Positions 63,917 through 64,000 of a stretch of 64,000 nucleotides of DNA are shown piece after piece. The stretch is from an uncultured Ramlibacter sp. (GTDB lineage Bacteria; Pseudomonadota; Gammaproteobacteria; Burkholderiales; Burkholderiaceae_C): positions 186,001 to 250,000 of the forward strand of contig NZ_CAKZHQ010000003.1 of assembly GCF_936925435.1 (NCBI RefSeq), given 5' to 3'. How positions within the stretch are numbered: the first letter of the stretch is position 1; every line of letters begins with the position of its first letter. Under the pieces are notes generated by a model. That model searched no databases, had not been told where the DNA came from, and saw only the letters and a program-made list of their open reading frames with translations. The position numbers and the translations under genes were made by a program.

Positions 63917-64000
63917 GAAATTGTGCTTCCCTGGAGACGTGGCAAAGGCCGGATTGTAGGCCTCGGCACCGCGAGGGAGATGTCCGGAAACGGCCAGTCC

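Overview
The window is 64 kb of gene-dense DNA with high G+C. No tRNA, rRNA, insertion sequence, phage gene or CRISPR array was seen. Long antisense open frames, third-position GC, a Bug/TctC-type solute-binding protein, a DUF2917 gene, a complete ccoNOQP-ccoGHIS block beside hemN and fnr, and an Entner-Doudoroff edd-eda pair all suggest a respiratory betaproteobacterium of the order Burkholderiales, most like the Comamonadaceae. The genus cannot be fixed from the sequence alone.

Layout. (1) 1-5660, plus strand: the end of an FAD-linked oxidase, a RidA-like protein, a textbook sigma-54 promoter, an NMT1/THI5-type solute-binding protein, two tandem Rieske oxygenases of the N-/O-demethylase type and an 8-oxoguanine-deaminase-like amidohydrolase. 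It reads as a nitrogen-controlled route for uptake and breakdown of an N-heterocycle. (2) 5657-8915, minus strand: a chorismate mutase/PchB-like protein, a TctC-type binding protein and an anthranilate-synthase-like enzyme whose glutaminase domain has lost its catalytic residues. (3) 8984-10527: a DUF1304 protein, glyoxalase I and a TauE/SafE-like membrane protein. (4) 10540-24786: the microaerobic block, with hemN, fnr, a fatty-acid desaturase, a DUF2130 protein that looks inserted, a hemerythrin, ccoGHPQON, ccoS, ccoI and two universal stress proteins. Four near-perfect FNR/ANR boxes lie in front of hemN, the desaturase, ccoN and the first usp gene.

(5) 24938-31525: a phospholipase-D lipoprotein, then an isochorismatase-fold hydrolase, XapX protein, MFS exporter and YtcJ-type amidohydrolase, and a small Ala/Lys-rich secreted protein. 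(6) 31563-35287: eda-edd with a HexR-like site, ChaC and a lipoprotein Cu,Zn superoxide dismutase. (7) 35296-38481: a molybdenum hydroxylase of the isoquinoline oxidoreductase type with a MocA-like maturation enzyme. (8) 38601-46544: pdxH, a RibD-C reductase, a LuxR regulator fused to an alpha/beta-hydrolase fold that has lost all three catalytic residues, with a three-copy operator in front of it, a DUF2917 protein, a multicopper oxidase lipoprotein, a secreted lipase-like hydrolase, an AEC carrier and a 5-hydroxyisourate hydrolase.

(9) 46541-51883, minus strand: an apparent metal-uptake operon (msrA, MacB/LolD-like ATPase, FtsX-type permease, DUF3299 lipoprotein-like protein, small His-rich protein, ZnuD-like TonB receptor). 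(10) 51960-60305: a YdcF-like protein, then a TetR-controlled RND efflux operon (tetR, adaptor, pump, Pcm-like methyltransferase, rhodanese, TolC-like channel) with a clear promoter and operator. (11) 60280-63916, minus strand: lipopolysaccharide core genes waaA, waaC and a phosphomannomutase/phosphoglucomutase.

The least explained material is the sigma-54-linked Rieske/deaminase cluster, the chorismate operon with the dead glutaminase domain, and the pseudo-hydrolase LuxR regulator with its CTAC(C/G)GTAG operator array.
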